A stretch of DNA of 64,000 nt, from assembly GCA_947253765.1 (NCBI GenBank), contig CAMYAK010000002.1, positions 1 to 64,000 on the forward strand. The letters run 5' to 3'. The stretch is from an uncultured Tissierellia bacterium (lineage in GTDB: Bacteria; Bacillota; Clostridia; Tissierellales; Peptoniphilaceae). The notes under the pieces are model-generated. The model searched no databases. It was not told where the DNA came from and saw only the letters and a program-made list of their open reading frames with translations. The translations under genes were made by a program, and so were the position numbers. Below, in pieces: positions 41,972 through 51,525 of this stretch (the stretch's first letter is position 1; every line of letters starts with the position of its first letter).

Positions 41972-44410
41972 ATGAAATTATCCTATAAATGGCTAAAAAA
42001 TTATGTTGACCTGCCGGAAAATTTGACAATGAAGAAGCTGAGCTATGATTTGACCATGAGAACGGTTGAGGTCGAGTCGGCTACAGACCCGGCAAAAAAA
42101 TATGAAAATATTGTAGTTGGAATAATAAAAGAAGTAAAACCCCATCCCAATGCTGACAAGCTAAGTCTATTAAAGGTTGACATAGGCAGTGAAGATGTTC
42201 AGATAGTGTGCGGAGGAGAAAACCTTGTAAAGGGCCATGCTGTAATTTGCGCCCTCCCGGGAGCAAGTGTTATATGGCACGGCAAGGGTGAGCCTCAGAT
42301 TATTGAAGAGTCGGAGCTCAGGGGAGAGGAGTCTTACGGGATGGTTTGCGGAGCTGAAGAAGTCGGCTTGGGCGACCTTTTCCCGCCCCAATCTGAAAGG
42401 GAAATAGTGGATCTGAGCCTTGAAATGCCCGATGCGGATTTAAAGGCGGGCCAATCTGTAAGTCAGCTCCTTGACCTGGATGACTTTATTATTGAAATTG
42501 AGAACAAATCATTAACTAACAGGCCTGACCTCTGGTGCCACTACGGCATAGCCAGGGAACTTTCTGCAATTTACGGAGGAAAACTTAAGGACCTTCCCAA
42601 GTTTGAAAAGATCCAAAGTTCAAAAGCCTTCCCAATCAAGATCGAGGATCCGGACCTGTGCCACAGGTTCATTGCGGGCCACTATACAGGAGTGGATTCA
42701 AGAAAGGCCCCAATTTGGATGAGGATTGCCCTTATGAAAGTCGGAATCAGGTCTATCAATGCCCTGGTTGACTGGACCAACTATGTAATGATGGCGGTGG
42801 GTAACCCCTGCCATGCTTATGATAGGGACCATATTGAAGGGGCTATAAGAGTAAGATCTGCCGGACAAGGTGAAGACCTGACCATTCTTGACGGGACCGA
42901 GTTGAAATTAAACGAAAAAGACATAGTTATAGCGGATGATAAGAAGGCCCTGGGCCTTGCCGGTTGTATGGGGGGCGCTAAAGACTCCATAAGTGAGACA
43001 ACAAAAGAAGCGGTTCTTGAGATTGCAAATTTCAATCCCCACGCCATTAGGAAGACTTCTCAGAGATACGATATAAGGACTGAAGCTTCTCAGAGAAATG
43101 AAAAGGGACTTGATACACAAAGGGCCCAACAAGCCTTTGCTTTTGCGGACAAGCTTCTTAAAGAGATCTTCCCGGACGCTCAACTCCTGGCTTTTTCAGA
43201 CCTGGATCAAAATCCAACAGAAAACGAGAAAGTTAATGTTTCTCTAAACTGGCTAAATAAGAGGCTGGGCAAGGAAACAGACCTCGAGGAAGTTGAAAAG
43301 CTCCTTAAACCGTTAGGCTTTATAACAGAGGCGGAAGTGAAGGGAAATGACACCCTTCTTACCATAACAGTTCCAAGCTGGAGGTCAACCGGGGATGTCT
43401 CCCTGCCTGACGATATATTGGAAGAAGTGGCCAGGATGATAGGCTATGAAAATTTTGACCTTCTGGCCCCGACCGTAACACTGACCAAGGCAGTTAACCA
43501 AAGAGATGTAAGGTTGGAAAGAAATATAGCCGAGTACCTGTCATTCAGCTGCGGATTCTATGAGATAAAGACCTATCCTTGGGTTAGGGATGACTATATA
43601 GAGGCTTCAGGTGATGATCAGGGGGAAATGCTGAGCCTAGCTCAACCTCCTGCGCCGGATAGGGGAAAGCTGAGGTCAAGCCTGGTTCCCGGCCTTCTGG
43701 AATCAATTGTAAATAATGCAAGGTTCTTTGAGGACTTCAGGATATTTGAAATAGGCCAGGTTTATAAAAAGGGACGGATGATGCCTTCAGATGAGAAGGA
43801 AGTTCTACCCTTGCAGAAAAAGCAACTCGCCGGTGCTGTTGTGGGCAAGGACGCCGAGTCACTATTCTACGATGCAAAGGGTCTTATTGAAAGTCTGGCC
43901 TCAAGTGTCCAGACTGACGAATTGATCTTTAAACTGGAAGAAAGCCCCGAATGGGCTGACAGTAAGGCTTGGCTGAACATAATATATAATGGAGAAAAAA
44001 TCGGGGACCTGGGTCTCTTATCCAACAAGGTAAAACATGACATTGACCTCAAGTACCTGAATGCATGTATTTTTACATTGGACATAGGCAAACTAAAAGC
44101 ACATGATTCAAGAACCAACACCTATCAGGCCCTGCCACAGTACCCACATGTAAAGCAGGATCTTTCGGTTATTCTCGATAAGGATGTGAATTGGCAGGAC
44201 GTTGAGGATAGGCTCAAGTCCCTTGTATATTCTCTTGAATTTGTGGATGAGTATCACGGGGAACAGATACCGGAGGGTAAAAAATCATTAACTCTCAGGG
44301 TTGAATTGGCCTCAGATCGGGGAACATTGACAACTGCCCAGATAAATGAAGAGATGAAAAAAATCCGACTTTCCTTGGAAGCTTTGGGGGCCAGGGACAG
44401 GTCCGTTTGA
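41972..44410 (+). CDS. pheT: Phenylalanyl-tRNA synthetase beta subunit
   Basis: 812 residues, the full bacterial size. Order of domains: N-terminal B1; EMAP/tRNA-binding B2 with VGIIKEVKPHPNADKL (about 49-64) and GAEEVGLG; B3/B4 editing core (MRIALMKVGIRSINALVDWTNYVM; TRNEKGLD-like SQRNEKGLD); B5 (VNVSLNWLNKRLGKE, about 411-425); catalytic-like core B6/B7 (RSSLVPGLLESIVNNARF); and a C-terminal FDX-ACB domain (PQYPHVKQDLSVILDKDVNW). It forms the alpha2-beta2 enzyme with PheS. AGGAGG precedes the ATG by five bases. Confidence 0.96.
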   Translation: MKLSYKWLKNYVDLPENLTMKKLSYDLTMRTVEVESATDPAKKYENIVVGIIKEVKPHPNADKLSLLKVDIGSEDVQIVCGGENLVKGHAVICALPGASVIWHGKGEPQIIEESELRGEESYGMVCGAEEVGLGDLFPPQSEREIVDLSLEMPDADLKAGQSVSQLLDLDDFIIEIENKSLTNRPDLWCHYGIARELSAIYGGKLKDLPKFEKIQSSKAFPIKIEDPDLCHRFIAGHYTGVDSRKAPIWMRIALMKVGIRSINALVDWTNYVMMAVGNPCHAYDRDHIEGAIRVRSAGQGEDLTILDGTELKLNEKDIVIADDKKALGLAGCMGGAKDSISETTKEAVLEIANFNPHAIRKTSQRYDIRTEASQRNEKGLDTQRAQQAFAFADKLLKEIFPDAQLLAFSDLDQNPTENEKVNVSLNWLNKRLGKETDLEEVEKLLKPLGFITEAEVKGNDTLLTITVPSWRSTGDVSLPDDILEEVARMIGYENFDLLAPTVTLTKAVNQRDVRLERNIAEYLSFSCGFYEIKTYPWVRDDYIEASGDDQGEMLSLAQPPAPDRGKLRSSLVPGLLESIVNNARFFEDFRIFEIGQVYKKGRMMPSDEKEVLPLQKKQLAGAVVGKDAESLFYDAKGLIESLASSVQTDELIFKLEESPEWADSKAWLNIIYNGEKIGDLGLLSNKVKHDIDLKYLNACIFTLDIGKLKAHDSRTNTYQALPQYPHVKQDLSVILDKDVNWQDVEDRLKSLVYSLEFVDEYHGEQIPEGKKSLTLRVELASDRGTLTTAQINEEMKKIRLSLEALGARDRSV

Positions 44411-44425
44411 TATTAGGAGGCTAAA

Positions 44426-44857
44426 ATGGATTCCTTCAATAAAATTAAAATCACCATAAATGGAAATGATTACGTTTTAAAGAGCAACCAGACACCCGAA
44501 AGGATGCAGGAAATTGCGAGGTTCGTCAACAAAAAAATCGAAGAGCTGGGGGGCAGGGATTTAAAATTCAACAAAACCATGCAGGCAACCTTGGCTTGTA
44601 TAAATATCAGCGACCTCTTATATAAAGAAACCGAGATGAATAACGGATTGAAGGAAGAAATAGATTCACTAAAAGGCCGCAACAAGGAGTTGGCTGAAAG
44701 TGAGAGATCCTTACAGGATGAACTTAAAAAAGAAAAAGAAGCTTCCAGGGACAAGGAAATTGACTTGAAGGCCTTAAGGCAAAACCTTATCGAAAGCCAG
44801 GACAAGCTGATGGCCCTGAGTAAACAGTTTCAGGAATATCAGAGGTCCCACAAGTGA
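44426..44857 (+). CDS. zapA: Cell division protein ZapA
   Basis: 143 residues. The N-terminal ZapA globular domain (NKIKITINGNDYVLKSN; ARFVNKKIEEL; QATLACINISDLLYKE) is followed by a long charged coiled coil (about 70-143). ZapA bundles FtsZ filaments and supports Z-ring formation. AGGAGG precedes the ATG. The position after pheT and before a U32 peptidase and mutS2 matches many Bacillota. Its stop overlaps the next start as GTGA. Confidence 0.9.
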   Translation: MDSFNKIKITINGNDYVLKSNQTPERMQEIARFVNKKIEELGGRDLKFNKTMQATLACINISDLLYKETEMNNGLKEEIDSLKGRNKELAESERSLQDELKKEKEASRDKEIDLKALRQNLIESQDKLMALSKQFQEYQRSHK

Positions 44858-47328
44858 GGGACCGGACCAAAAATATTCCGGAAATCCTGGCGCCTGCCGG
44901 AAACATGGCCATGGTTGAAGCTGCTGTTGCCGGTGGGGCGGATGCTATATATATTTCAGGAAAAAACTTCGGTGCCAGGGCCTATGCGGAAAACTTTGAC
45001 TATGAAACCATAAAAGCCCTGGTAAAGAGGCTCCACTTAAAAGGCGTTAAGCTGTATGTGACGGTAAACACAGCGATCAAGGACCAAGAAATGGACAAGG
45101 CTGTGGAGGAGATTGTCTTTTTATACAATGCAGGGGTGGATGCTGTAATAATTCAGGACCCGGGCTTAATTTATGCAATTAACAAGATCATTCCCGATAT
45201 GGAACTTCATGGGTCAACCCAGCTTTCCGTATATTCTCTTGCAGGGGCCAAGGCCCTGAAATCATGGGGAATCACAAGGCTTGTATTGGCAAGGGAGTGC
45301 TCTAAACGTGAGGCGGCCCTTATAGGCGGACAATCAGGGCCGGAGCTTGAGATATTCGTTCACGGGTCGCTTTGTGTTTCAATATCGGGCCAATGTCTCC
45401 TTTCGTCTTATCAGGGAGGAAGGTCGGGCAATAGGGGAAGGTGCGCCCAGTCCTGTAGAAAAACCTATGTTCCGGTAAGGACCGATGGCAAGGCCCTGGG
45501 GCCTGAAGCCCCATATTTAAGTCCGGCCGACCTATATACAGCTGAAATGGCTTCCGATTATCGTGGGATAGGAATAGACTCCTTAAAAATTGAAGGAAGG
45601 ATGAAGAAGCCGGAATACGTGTATATGGCGGCAAAAACATATAAACAAGCCTTAAAAGGCGAGGCTTTTGACCCAAGCGGACTCTTATCCACCAGTAACA
45701 GGTCATTTACACAAGGCTTTTTTTTCGACCGTTTCGGATCGGACATTTTAAATAAAGAAAAAATTGACCCGAGATTGGAAGTCGGAATTGTAAAAATAGG
45801 GGGGAAAGGCCCATATTTTATTGCAAAAAAAGACCTTTTTAAAGGGGACCAGGTTGTCCTGGAAGGGGCAAGATCCAAGTTTCCATTAACATTTACAGAT
45901 AAATACCCATCAGGAGCTACTGTTGACTTAAGTCAATGTCCGGATCTTAAGGCGGAAAGCCCTGTAAATTTAGTTTATATTGAAAAAAACCGGCAAGACC
46001 TCAATAACGATATAAAACTCCAGGATTCAAGTAAGCTTGGACTTGATATGCAATGTCAATTTCATATAGGCAAGCCTATAAAATTGGATTTGTATTCGTG
46101 TGGGATCCACTATACATATGAAGGAGACCCGGTTGAACCGGCAGTTAACAGGCCTGTTGACGAGGACGGGCTAAAGAAAAATCTTTCAAAACTGGGCTCA
46201 AGTCCTTTTTATTTGAAGGATTTAAAAATAGACATAAGAGGCGAAGGCTTCATGCCCCTGGGGGCTATAAATGCTGCCAGGCGGGCGGCCGTTCAAGGCC
46301 TTATAGATAAAATCTCTCTTCCCAATAGGGGGAAAATAGGAGTTGAGCAAAGCCTTGAAGACCTCAAAAAGATATATAGGGAAGACTTCGACAAGATAAA
46401 GGATTCGGTAAATTTCCCCAGGATTTTTAATGACGGTTTATGCGACCAAGGTAAGGCCGGGGGAGACAAGGAAATATTTCTGATGACCCCAAGGCCGGCC
46501 GATTACTTTAAAGACCTTGAAAAACCTGATCTTGTAATATGCTATGATCCTGATAATGTAAAGGACTGGAAGCAGGCAGGCTCGGATGTCTTTATAGAGG
46601 TCCCGATGCTTATGGAGGCCCCTGATGCTCAGGCCTTTTTTAAGGATTGTGTGGGAATCGAAGATCAAATTGACGGCTTCTATGTAAACACCATCAATGA
46701 GTTGGCCTATGTTATGGACAGGGTCAAGTCAGGAAAAATATCTGAAAATGCACAGCTTATACTGGGAGCGGGACTTCAGGTTTTTAACAGCCTGGCCCTG
46801 ATACCCATATTTAAAATGATCGGAAAGCTAAGAATCAGAGGGATTTTGCATTCAACTGAGCTTGTTGATGAAGAGATAGGAAACCTGGCATATCAGGACC
46901 TTTCATTCACACAAATCCTATATGGCAGGCCTGTTGCGATGCATATGAAACACTGTCCAATGACTTATATAAAGGGCTGTAAGGATCAGAAGGACTGCAC
47001 GGTTTGCAAATTGAGCAGGAACGTATTTTTAAAGGATCAATTCGGATATAGAGAAGTCTATAGGAAGAGAGGGCTGAGCCGCCTTCTCAACACAGACCTG
47101 CTTGATCTTAGGATTGACCCCGAAAAGGTAGGTAATCACAAGTCCTATCTTATAATCGACAGGGGAGAGCCTGAGATAGGCCACGTAATAGAGGACTTCA
47201 GGTTAATTATCGACAGCTCTGAACCTTCACTGAAAAATACGATAAAAAAGAGAATCGGTAAAGAATACAAGATTGACGGCATTAGTTTTAAAAGAAGAAC
47301 AGCTTTTGAGGATAAGGCAATATTATGA
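44854..47328 (+). CDS. U32-family peptidase/hydroxylation protein (YrrO/RlhA-like, long form)
   Basis: 824 residues; GTG start overlapping the zapA stop. N-terminal TIM-barrel-like U32 domain (ILAPAGNMAMVEAAVAGGADAIYIS, then LHGSTQLSVYS), a Cys-bearing segment HGSLCVSISGQCLLSSYQ and GRCAQSCRK that fits the iron-sulfur site of U32 proteins, then SLKIEGRMKKPEYVY. The C-terminal half contains a DUF3656-like region and a second barrel-like part. RlhA hydroxylates 23S rRNA C2501, and TrhP/YrrO-type relatives hydroxylate tRNA U34; the modern view is RNA modification rather than proteolysis. The target here is not known. Confidence 0.85.
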   Translation: MRDRTKNIPEILAPAGNMAMVEAAVAGGADAIYISGKNFGARAYAENFDYETIKALVKRLHLKGVKLYVTVNTAIKDQEMDKAVEEIVFLYNAGVDAVIIQDPGLIYAINKIIPDMELHGSTQLSVYSLAGAKALKSWGITRLVLARECSKREAALIGGQSGPELEIFVHGSLCVSISGQCLLSSYQGGRSGNRGRCAQSCRKTYVPVRTDGKALGPEAPYLSPADLYTAEMASDYRGIGIDSLKIEGRMKKPEYVYMAAKTYKQALKGEAFDPSGLLSTSNRSFTQGFFFDRFGSDILNKEKIDPRLEVGIVKIGGKGPYFIAKKDLFKGDQVVLEGARSKFPLTFTDKYPSGATVDLSQCPDLKAESPVNLVYIEKNRQDLNNDIKLQDSSKLGLDMQCQFHIGKPIKLDLYSCGIHYTYEGDPVEPAVNRPVDEDGLKKNLSKLGSSPFYLKDLKIDIRGEGFMPLGAINAARRAAVQGLIDKISLPNRGKIGVEQSLEDLKKIYREDFDKIKDSVNFPRIFNDGLCDQGKAGGDKEIFLMTPRPADYFKDLEKPDLVICYDPDNVKDWKQAGSDVFIEVPMLMEAPDAQAFFKDCVGIEDQIDGFYVNTINELAYVMDRVKSGKISENAQLILGAGLQVFNSLALIPIFKMIGKLRIRGILHSTELVDEEIGNLAYQDLSFTQILYGRPVAMHMKHCPMTYIKGCKDQKDCTVCKLSRNVFLKDQFGYREVYRKRGLSRLLNTDLLDLRIDPEKVGNHKSYLIIDRGEPEIGHVIEDFRLIIDSSEPSLKNTIKKRIGKEYKIDGISFKRRTAFEDKAIL

Positions 47329-49682
47329 ATGAAAAAGTATTAACATGTCTGGAATTTGATAAGCTCCTGAATAAAGTTGCAGCATTTGCCGAGTCTTCCA
47401 TGGGCAAAAGATCAGTAAACAATATCAGGCCGAGCTCCGACATAAAAACAATTCAAAGGCTTCAGGAGGAAACTGACAAGGCCATCGGTCTTATTTTGTC
47501 TTATGGCAACCCACCCCTATTTGGAATAAATGAACTCAAATCGGCTACCAAAAGGGCTTCACTGGGCGGTGTTTTGACCATGGGTCAACTTTTGGAAATA
47601 GCCGAGAGCCTCAGGGTCTCAAGAAGTCTAATAGACTATTGTAAGGATGCTGATTTTAATGCGTGTACGGGTCTTATCCGGTCTCTATTCACCCAGAGGG
47701 GGCTTGAAGAAGAGATAGAGAATGCCATTGACAGCGATGAGCGGATGAACGATTCCGCTTCCGATAAACTCTTCACTATAAGAAGGAATATAAGCATTAA
47801 GCAGGGACAAATAAGGACCAAGCTCAATGACATCATGGTCCAAGCTGCCAAGGGAGGCCACCTGAGCGAGAACCTTATCACGGTAAGGGAGGGAAGGTAT
47901 GTCCTTCCTGTTAAAGCCTCTTCAAGGTCTTCATTTAGGGGCTTAGTACATGACAAGTCTTCATCCGGGGCCACAATTTTTATGGAGCCCCTGGCCTGCG
48001 TAGAATTAAACAACCAAATCAGGGACTTGGAAATAGAAGAAAAAGAAGAGATCAGGAAAATATTGGCCGATCTGTCGATGGAGGTTTCAGCCTTTTCGAG
48101 TGAAATCGGAGGAAACCAGGACCTCCTGCAATACATAGATATGACCTTTGCCAAGGCTAAATACTCACTTGATACGGGGGGCTCCAGACCCGTGTTTACA
48201 GATGACCGGTCAATTGACCTTATAGAAGCCAAACACCCGCTTTTAAGCGGAAAGGTCGTTCCAATAGACATAAAACTTGGCAAGGACTTTAATACAATAA
48301 TAATTACAGGGCCCAACACGGGAGGAAAGACGGTCAGCCTGAAGACCCTGGGCCTTATCCAGCTTATGGGCCAGTCCGGCTTGCAGATTCCATGCAGGAA
48401 CAACTCGTCCTTGGGTATATTTGATGAAATTTATGCGGATATTGGCGATAAGCAGTCCATAGAACAGAGCCTGTCAACCTTCTCGGCATCAATGAAAAAC
48501 ATTGTTCAGATTATGAAGGTGGCTGATTACAGGTCCCTGGTCCTATTTGATGAGATTGGCGCAGGGACTGACCCTGTTGAAGGGGCTGCCCTTGCCATAG
48601 CTATACTTGAAGTCCTGACTGAAAAGGGCATAAGAACTGCAGCCAGCACCCACTATTCGGAACTAAAACTTTTTGCCATCAGGGCCAAGGGAGTTCAAAA
48701 TGCATCAGTTGAGTTTGACGTAAAGAGCCTGTCCCCGACCTATAGGCTTATTATAGGACTTCCGGGCAGGTCCAATGCCTTTGAAATCAGCCGAAGGCTG
48801 GGAATGCCGGATGATATACTAAAGAGCGCAGAGAAAAAGATAGAGGATGAGAACATTCAATTTGAAGATGTCCTGGCAGATATTGAAAACAAGCGCAAGT
48901 CCATGGAGTACCAGAGAAGGCAGATGGAGGCGGAGAGGCAGAACTATAGCAGGAAGCTCAAAAAAATGCAGGAAGACCTCAATTCAGCCCAATCAAGGTA
49001 TGAAAAGGGCATGGAAGAAGCCAGGGAAATGGCGGCAAAGCTAATTGATGAGGCCAAGGAAAAGGCCCAGTCAATGATAAGAGAGGCCAAAAAGGCCAGG
49101 GAGTTCGGAAGAGGTACAGCGGATCTTGACAGGTCCCTTAGCAGGATAAATGAAGAAGCCAAGTCTATTGAGTCCAAGATGCCGGCAGCCGCCAAACGCA
49201 AAATTTCAGGACCGCCCAAGGATCTTCGAGTTGGGGAGAAGGTCGAGATTATCTCCATGGGCCAGGAGGGGATCCTGGTTGGAGAACCTGATAAGGACGG
49301 CAATGCACTTGTCCAGATGGGTATTTTAAAAGTCAATTCAAAGCTTGATAACCTTAGAAGGGTTGAAGAGACAGAAGAGGAAAAAAGTAAAAATTCAGTG
49401 ACCGGTGTAAAATTTGTCAGGTCTGAGGGAGTAAGCAATTTTTCTTCAGAGTTGGATTTAAGGGGGGAGAGATATGGGGATGCCCTCAATATTCTTGACA
49501 AATATCTTGATCAGGCTTGCCTTGAGAACATTTCAAGGGTTAGGATTATTCATGGCAAGGGGTCCGGGGCCCTCAGAAAAGGCGTTCATGAGTTTTTGAA
49601 AACCTACCCCGGAATTGCGTCATATAAGTTTGCTGACGTCAGGGAAGGCGGAAGCGGCGTGACGGTAGTAGATTTTAAGTAG
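47325..49682 (+). CDS. mutS2: Endonuclease/ribosome-rescue ATPase MutS2
   Basis: 785 residues. No MutS mismatch-recognition domain; instead the clamp and ATPase: Walker A TGPNTGGKTVSLKTLG (about 328-343), Walker B FDEIGAGTDPVEGAALA (about 409-425), a long coiled coil (about 510-640), a KOW-like segment and a C-terminal Smr endonuclease domain (LDLRGERYGDAL, then HGKGSGALRKGV, about 708-785). MutS2 suppresses recombination in some bacteria and, in B. subtilis, splits collided ribosomes. ATG overlaps the U32 gene as ATGA. LDLRGE keeps the Smr LDxHG-type motif. Confidence 0.94.
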   Translation: MNEKVLTCLEFDKLLNKVAAFAESSMGKRSVNNIRPSSDIKTIQRLQEETDKAIGLILSYGNPPLFGINELKSATKRASLGGVLTMGQLLEIAESLRVSRSLIDYCKDADFNACTGLIRSLFTQRGLEEEIENAIDSDERMNDSASDKLFTIRRNISIKQGQIRTKLNDIMVQAAKGGHLSENLITVREGRYVLPVKASSRSSFRGLVHDKSSSGATIFMEPLACVELNNQIRDLEIEEKEEIRKILADLSMEVSAFSSEIGGNQDLLQYIDMTFAKAKYSLDTGGSRPVFTDDRSIDLIEAKHPLLSGKVVPIDIKLGKDFNTIIITGPNTGGKTVSLKTLGLIQLMGQSGLQIPCRNNSSLGIFDEIYADIGDKQSIEQSLSTFSASMKNIVQIMKVADYRSLVLFDEIGAGTDPVEGAALAIAILEVLTEKGIRTAASTHYSELKLFAIRAKGVQNASVEFDVKSLSPTYRLIIGLPGRSNAFEISRRLGMPDDILKSAEKKIEDENIQFEDVLADIENKRKSMEYQRRQMEAERQNYSRKLKKMQEDLNSAQSRYEKGMEEAREMAAKLIDEAKEKAQSMIREAKKAREFGRGTADLDRSLSRINEEAKSIESKMPAAAKRKISGPPKDLRVGEKVEIISMGQEGILVGEPDKDGNALVQMGILKVNSKLDNLRRVEETEEEKSKNSVTGVKFVRSEGVSNFSSELDLRGERYGDALNILDKYLDQACLENISRVRIIHGKGSGALRKGVHEFLKTYPGIASYKFADVREGGSGVTVVDFK

Positions 49683-49691
49683 GAGGAAAAT

Positions 49692-50405
49692 GTGAAAGAT
49701 TTCTTAATTGTAGCAAAGATGTTTTTTAAAAATATTGTAAAATATGCAGGCGGGATACCGGTTTTGGTTCTTGCATATTTCCTTTATTCCCTACTTATTA
49801 ACGTCTTCAACGGCTTTGCCGTAAGCATGGGGACAAGCCTCATGACGGGATTTCTACGTTGGTTCCTCCTATTGGCTATTATGGCACATTTTTCCGGGCT
49901 TATGTCCCAACTTTTTAGGAGGGGCAAGCTGACAATGGAAGACCTTACCATTTTCAACAGCTATTACATAGGTCCCCTGAGCAGGATCTTCTTTGTATTT
50001 TACCTGGTGGAAATGTTGGCCAATATGTTTATTTTTCGTTTGGATTTCACACCTGAGGCTTTTATGGCAATCCTAATTATCTGGGAGGCTGTCAAGGCTC
50101 CGGCCATTGAAGCTGTCTATATTTCAAATACCGAGGTTCAGGATTATTTCTACAAGATGATAGACTTGTGGAAGGAAAACTTCCTTGTGTGTTTGGTCTA
50201 CTTGGTCATTTGCATTTCAGTGTATCTGAAAATAGGCAGGCAGTACTCCTTGATAAGCATGATACCGGGGAGCGGGGCCCTACCATATATACTGGTCCAC
50301 TCCATAATAATGACCATATTCTTGTACACAAAAGGCATACTTTATAAAATTCTGGCCGAAACAAGTCCTCAAAGCAGGGCATACAGGGAAGGACAGGCAA
50401 GATGA
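49692..50405 (+). CDS. Multi-spanning membrane protein, unknown function
   Basis: 237 residues, not recognised. About six hydrophobic segments (roughly 18-38, 50-70, 90-112, 118-140, 158-178 and 185-212), with a basic loop (MSQLFRRGKL) near 75 and a polar tail. GTG start with AGGAGG five to six bases upstream, nine bases after mutS2. Its stop overlaps the ATG of the TPR gene (ATGA), so the two products are likely made together and may interact. No transporter signature or catalytic motif was found. Confidence 0.75.
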   Translation: MKDFLIVAKMFFKNIVKYAGGIPVLVLAYFLYSLLINVFNGFAVSMGTSLMTGFLRWFLLLAIMAHFSGLMSQLFRRGKLTMEDLTIFNSYYIGPLSRIFFVFYLVEMLANMFIFRLDFTPEAFMAILIIWEAVKAPAIEAVYISNTEVQDYFYKMIDLWKENFLVCLVYLVICISVYLKIGRQYSLISMIPGSGALPYILVHSIIMTIFLYTKGILYKILAETSPQSRAYREGQAR

Positions 50406-51511
50406 AAATCGATGATTTCTTCTTAAAATTCACGGACAAACTGGCATATCTTGACCTGAAAAAGGAAGCCGCAGACAAACTCGGGGTAAGCGTGACCATG
50501 CCTATAAGGGTCAGTGATTTCAGCCAAGGTATCAAAAAGGGAGAATTTGATGACCACATTGATGCAAGTCTTTTTGCCAAGGGGATAATCTGGAACCTGG
50601 CCATAGATCCAAATTTTATCTATGCGGATGAATACAAGAGGGTCATAAAAAACATTGTTAAAAAACCTGCCGATATGGCCATTCAAATGGGGATGGATGC
50701 CATAGAAAAAAACGATGAGACTTCCGCCCTTATAGCTTTTAGGGCCGCCTGCATACTCGATGAAAATAATAAATTTGCCAAGCTCCAATATGGCAACCTC
50801 CTTTGGAGGATGGAGGACTTGGACGAGGATACAAAGAATAATTTTATTAAGAAAGCCTCAAGCCTATTTGAAGAAGCGCTGAGAATAGATGACAAGGATC
50901 CTTTAATAAACCTTTCTCTTGCCCAGCTTAACGAGTATCTTGGAAATTTCAACAAGGCCCTTGCTTACTACCAAGTTGCCCTTTCAGAGGGAAAAACAGA
51001 TGATTTCAACGACGGGGTTAGAGATGCCATGCGAGGCATAGAAAACGAAGCGGACCTTGAGGATGCCATATATCACATGAGAAAGGCTGACTATGGTTGT
51101 GCACTGGACCACCTGATTGCCCTGGGATCAAAGAGTGACCGCTGGGATGTGGATTACTATTCCGGCCTGTGCAAGCAGAATCTTTCCGATTATAAGGGGG
51201 CCTGCCAATCTTTCAACAAGGCCTTGGAAAAGGGAGGCAATCTTGAAGATGTTTACAATGGACTTGTATATAACTATACAGCTCTTGGGGAAGAGGATAT
51301 GGCCTTAATTGCGGCCAATTCAGGACTTAAGGCCTTTCCTGAAGCCTTGAGGATCAGATTTAACCGGGCAATATTGCTCTTCCAAAAAGGCAAAAATAAA
51401 GAAGCCCTGGAGGACCTGGATTATATCCTGGCCTATCAGGACCTTTCAGATGAATTTTTCAATCAAATTATGATGCTCAAAGAGGAGATCAATAGGGGGC
51501 CGGCCATTTAG
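50402..51511 (+). CDS. Tetratricopeptide-repeat protein
   Basis: 369 residues, soluble. TPR-like helical pairs run from about 85 to 365; clear units are INLSLAQLNEYLGNFNKALAYYQVAL (around 180), YSGLCKQNLSDYKGACQSFNKAL (around 250), VYNGLVYNYTALGEEDMALIAAN and RFNRAILLFQKGKNKEALEDL. TPRs are protein-binding scaffolds. The translational overlap with the membrane protein upstream suggests a membrane-docked adaptor (inference). The last four bases overlap the end of murC on the opposite strand. Confidence 0.85.
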   Translation: MKIDDFFLKFTDKLAYLDLKKEAADKLGVSVTMPIRVSDFSQGIKKGEFDDHIDASLFAKGIIWNLAIDPNFIYADEYKRVIKNIVKKPADMAIQMGMDAIEKNDETSALIAFRAACILDENNKFAKLQYGNLLWRMEDLDEDTKNNFIKKASSLFEEALRIDDKDPLINLSLAQLNEYLGNFNKALAYYQVALSEGKTDDFNDGVRDAMRGIENEADLEDAIYHMRKADYGCALDHLIALGSKSDRWDVDYYSGLCKQNLSDYKGACQSFNKALEKGGNLEDVYNGLVYNYTALGEEDMALIAANSGLKAFPEALRIRFNRAILLFQKGKNKEALEDLDYILAYQDLSDEFFNQIMMLKEEINRGPAI

Positions 51512-51525
51512 TTGCCGGCCTTTGC
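51495..51525. terminator. GC-rich hairpin holding both convergent stop codons
   Basis: GGCCGGC (51498-51504) pairs perfectly with GCCGGCC (51514-51520). The TAG of the TPR gene (51509-51511) and the TAA of murC (51508-51510, minus) both lie in the nine-base loop. T-rich tails are weak on both sides, so it may act as a bidirectional terminator or 3'-end stabiliser. Confidence 0.6.

Noticed and set aside
47636..48403. 255-residue minus-strand ORF antisense to mutS2
   Set aside because: Shadow frame over the MutS2 ATPase domain; no independent evidence.
48944..49501. 185-residue Ser/Leu-rich minus-strand ORF
   Set aside because: Antisense of the MutS2 coiled coil; the composition reflects the Lys/Glu-rich plus strand.
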